Source: Candidatus Melainabacteria bacterium (lineage in GTDB: Bacteria > Actinomycetota > Actinomycetes > Mycobacteriales > Pseudonocardiaceae). Taken from it: DNA of 7,578 bases. The position numbers and the translations under genes were made by a program. The notes under the pieces are model-generated. The model was not told the DNA's origin. It made no database searches and saw nothing but the letters and a program-made list of their open reading frames with translations. Positions 5,612 through 7,578 of this stretch are shown here, in pieces; the first letter of the stretch is position 1; each line of letters begins with the position of its first letter. The stretch covers positions 1 through 7,578 of the forward strand of contig CAJCJE010000248.1 in assembly GCA_903970565.1 (NCBI GenBank). The letters run 5' to 3'.

Positions 5612-6098
5612 CCGCCTGTTCGGCCAGCGCGTGGTCCGGGTCCTCGTGCGACCGGCGCGGGTGGGGAAGGTGAATCTCGGGGTAGCCGACCCTGCGGTAG
5701 CTGAGTGCCGCACGCGACAGCGAGACCACCAGGCCGAGGCCGACCAGGATGGCGGCGGCCACTGCGTCGCGGGTGCCGCTGACCGCCAACTGGCCCTGCC
5801 CGTGCACCACGAAACCCGAGTAGAACAGCCAGCTCATCGCACCGATGCCCAGCGCCCCAGGCACGGTGGACAGCCAGCTCAGCACCACGGTGACCACGGC
5901 GAGCACCACGATCCCGGTGATCGGGCCCGGTCCGAACAGGGCAAACCCGGCCGCGAGCACCAGTCCGACGCCGAAACCGGCGGATATCGCGATCATCGCC
6001 GGCATCCGACCCTCGCGGGGGTGACGCCCCACCGCGACCTGGTCGACCACCGAGGAACCCGATGTCGCCGAGGAGCCCGAAGAAGACACCATCGCCAT
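5607..6098 (-). CDS. Small four-TM membrane protein of unknown function
   Basis: I do not recognise this 163-residue protein with confidence. After a Ser-rich polar N-terminus (MAMVSSSGSSATSGSS) it has four hydrophobic segments at about 33-55, 58-78, 80-98 and 110-130. A polar, His-containing tail follows (EIHLPHPRRSHEDPDH, 141-156). The layout of four short TM segments, with SWLFYSGFVVHG (89-100) after the third, resembles the DUF4118 membrane module found in front of KdpD-like sensor kinases, but no kinase or other domain is attached. The ATG at 6098 is chosen for GGAGG at 6104-6108 with a 5-base spacer; longer frames up to 6170 lack such a site. It is divergent from the FAD oxidoreductase and convergent with the transporter. 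A stand-alone sensory or structural membrane protein is possible. Confidence 0.75.
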   Translation of the reverse strand: MAMVSSSGSSATSGSSVVDQVAVGRHPREGRMPAMIAISAGFGVGLVLAAGFALFGPGPITGIVVLAVVTVVLSWLSTVPGALGIGAMSWLFYSGFVVHGQGQLAVSGTRDAVAAAILVGLGLVVSLSRAALSYRRVGYPEIHLPHPRRSHEDPDHALAEQAG

Positions 6099-6321
6099 CG
6101 CGTCCTCCCTCCGCCGCTGATCGTTTCCGGTCGGCCGCCCTGCTTGCCGGCAAGCCCTGCTGTCAGGCATTGGACTGCTGGCAGCGCTCGGCGCCGGGTG
6201 TCCTTACGTTTTCTTGACGCCGGTCGGTGGACTTTCAACGCGGTGCTGATACCTTGGCCGACCTGCGCACCTACTGCCTCGGCAGTGCGGTCGACCGGCG
6301 AGCGGGGAGGCACGGGCGAGG
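6099..6321. promoter_or_regulatory. Divergent regulatory region of the four-TM and oxidoreductase genes
   Basis: This 223-base gap between opposed starts must hold both promoters. It contains a perfect 14-bp palindrome, GCTTGCCGGCAAGC (6142-6155), and a looser inverted repeat, GCTGTCA (6159-6165) with TGGCAGC (6179-6185). A TTGACG hexamer at 6214-6219 points toward the oxidoreductase, but no -10 lies at normal distance; TACCTT at 6250-6255 is 30 bases away. At the left end is the GGAGG site of the four-TM gene. At the right end is GGGGAGG (6304-6310), eleven bases before the oxidoreductase ATG. Confidence 0.45.
6142..6155. promoter_or_regulatory. Perfect 14-bp palindrome, candidate operator
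   Basis: GCTTGCCGGCAAGC is its own reverse complement over all 14 bases. It lies 44 bases upstream of the ATG at 6098 and about 166 bases upstream of the ATG at 6322. A dimeric repressor or activator site is the natural reading. No regulator gene is adjacent, and palindromes rich in GC arise by chance more often in this kind of genome. Confidence 0.4.
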
Positions 6322-7578
6322 ATGACGCGGCGCGACGTGGCAGCGGACTGGGACGTGGTCGTGGTCGGCGGCGGGCACAACGGACTGGTCGCGGCCAACT
6401 ACCTGGCGCGCGCCGGCCGGTCGGTGCTGATCATCGAACGCGGCGCGGCGCTCGGCGGGGCCGCGGTGTCGTTTCGCGCGTTTTCCGGCATCGACGTCCG
6501 GTTGTCCCGATACTCCTATCTGGTCAGCCTGTTGCCGAAGAAGATCATCGACGAGCTCGGCCTCGACGTACGGCTGCGCCGCCGCCGGATCTCCTCCTAC
6601 ACCCCGGTTCCCGGCGACCCCGACGGCACCGGAATGCTGGTGGACACCGCCGAGCCGGACCGCACCGGTCGGTCCTTCCGTCAGGTCACCGGCAACGACA
6701 CGGATTTCCCTGCCTGGCAACGGTTCTACGCGCAGACCACACAGGTCGCCGAGCGTGTTTTCCCCACCCTGACGCAGCCGCTGCGGAGCAGGGCCGAGTT
6801 ACGCGCCCGCGTCGCCGACGACGACGCCTGGCAGGCCCTGTTCGAGGAACCGATCGGCACCGCGCTCGATGCCACCTTCGCCGACGACACGGTGCGCGGG
6901 GTGGTGCTCACCGACGCGCTGATCGGCACCTTCGCCACCGCGCAGGACCCGTCTCTGAAGCAGAACCGCTGCCTGCTCTACCACGTCATCGGCAACATGA
7001 CCGGCGACTGGGACGTTCCGGTCGGCGGGATGGGCGCGGTGACCGGCGCCCTGATCGACGCGGCCCAGGCGGCCGGGGTCCGGTTCCGGACCGATGCGAC
7101 GGTGACCGGCATCGACCCGGACGGCGTGGTGCGCTACGTCGCCGAGGACACCGAACACGTCGCGACCGCCCGGCACGTGCTGGCCAACGTCGCCCCGGCC
7201 ACCCTCGCCGAACTGCTCGGCCAGACACCTCCGGCGCCCGCTCCGGAGGGCGCGCAGCTCAAGGTGAACATGGTGTTACGCCGCCTGCCCCGGCTGCGCG
7301 ATGCCCGGATCGACCCGAAGGACGCCTTCGGCGGCACCTTCCACATCAACGAGGGTTATCAGCAACTGGCCGCCGCGCACGCGCAGGCCGCCGCCGGTCT
7401 GCTGCCCAGCCTGCCGCCGTGCGAGAGCTACTGTCACTCGCTCACCGACCCGTCCATTCTCGGCGCGGCCGAGGCGGCGGCCGGGATGCAGACGCTGACC
7501 GTGTTCGGGCTGCACATGCCGGCCCGGCTGTTCGTCGCCGACAACGACCGCGCCAGGGCCGAGGCCCTGGCCGCGACG
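6322..7578 (+). CDS. FAD-dependent oxidoreductase, phytoene desaturase/PYROXD2-like (partial, 3' end outside window)
   Basis: The frame is open for 419 codons from ATG 6322 to the window edge; full-length relatives have roughly 500 or more residues, so the C-terminal part is missing. Residues 11-40 form the dinucleotide-binding fold: DVVVVGGGHNGLVAANYLAR with GxGxxG-like glycines at 16-21, ending in the acidic ribose-binding E39. GGAAVSFRAF follows at 45-54, as in CrtI-type amine oxidase/desaturase folds. A second hallmark, VPVGGMGAVTGAL (232-244), is typical of the PYROXD2/CrtI group. HVLANVAP (285-292) matches the conserved strand before the substrate domain. These are FAD enzymes that oxidise or desaturate substrates; the substrate here is unknown and no carotenoid genes are visible nearby. 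GGGGAGG at 6304-6310 and the adjacent GGGCGAGG make the start plausible, and no upstream in-frame ATG competes. Family confidence is high, precise role low. Confidence 0.85.
   Translation, partial: MTRRDVAADWDVVVVGGGHNGLVAANYLARAGRSVLIIERGAALGGAAVSFRAFSGIDVRLSRYSYLVSLLPKKIIDELGLDVRLRRRRISSYTPVPGDPDGTGMLVDTAEPDRTGRSFRQVTGNDTDFPAWQRFYAQTTQVAERVFPTLTQPLRSRAELRARVADDDAWQALFEEPIGTALDATFADDTVRGVVLTDALIGTFATAQDPSLKQNRCLLYHVIGNMTGDWDVPVGGMGAVTGALIDAAQAAGVRFRTDATVTGIDPDGVVRYVAEDTEHVATARHVLANVAPATLAELLGQTPPAPAPEGAQLKVNMVLRRLPRLRDARIDPKDAFGGTFHINEGYQQLAAAHAQAAAGLLPSLPPCESYCHSLTDPSILGAAEAAAGMQTLTVFGLHMPARLFVADNDRARAEALAAT

Noticed and set aside
6214..6255. TTGACG with TACCTT as a sigma-70-type promoter for the oxidoreductase
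   Set aside because: The 30-base spacing is far from 16-19 bases; no acceptable -10 lies at the right distance.

Overview
The window is visibly very GC-rich and its genes strongly prefer G or C at the third codon position. Together with strong AGGAGG-type sites, a GTG start and the gene types present, this points to a high-GC actinobacterium; genus and species cannot be told from the sequence. It holds seven coding regions: six gene bodies (the last cut by the right edge) and a 13-codon tail at the left edge. No RNA gene, CRISPR array or insertion sequence was seen, and no stretch over 300 bases lacks a gene.

Left third (1-2628, + strand): the end of an upstream gene, then a polytopic O-antigen ligase/polymerase-like protein coupled by an ATGA overlap to a GT4-type glycosyltransferase. 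These look like the distal part of a surface polysaccharide or exopolysaccharide cluster extending to the left. Convergent to them (2713-4068, - strand) is a secreted S53 (sedolisin) serine-carboxyl peptidase with a signal peptide, an intact Glu/Asp/Ser set, ten cysteines in five close pairs, and no room for the usual large prodomain.

Centre (4244-5584): a divergent metal-response pair. A His-rich ArsR/SmtB-family regulator (- strand) faces a six-TM NicO/NiCoT-like transporter (+ strand) with an HX4DH motif and a Gly-His repeat loop. The two start codons are only 21 bases apart, and a long imperfect inverted repeat spans the regulator's apparent start. The likely logic is metal-relieved repression of a Ni/Co-type transporter; metal and transport direction are inferred.

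Right third (5607-7578): a small four-TM protein of unknown function (- strand) diverges across a 223-base regulatory region, containing a perfect 14-bp palindrome, from an FAD-dependent oxidoreductase of the phytoene-desaturase/PYROXD2 type that runs off the right edge.

Nothing here is clearly a wholly new system. The points most worth a second look are the regulator-transporter intergenic architecture, the regulator's duplicated His-bearing N-terminal segment and altered alpha-5 metal site, and the compact cysteine-paired S53 peptidase.
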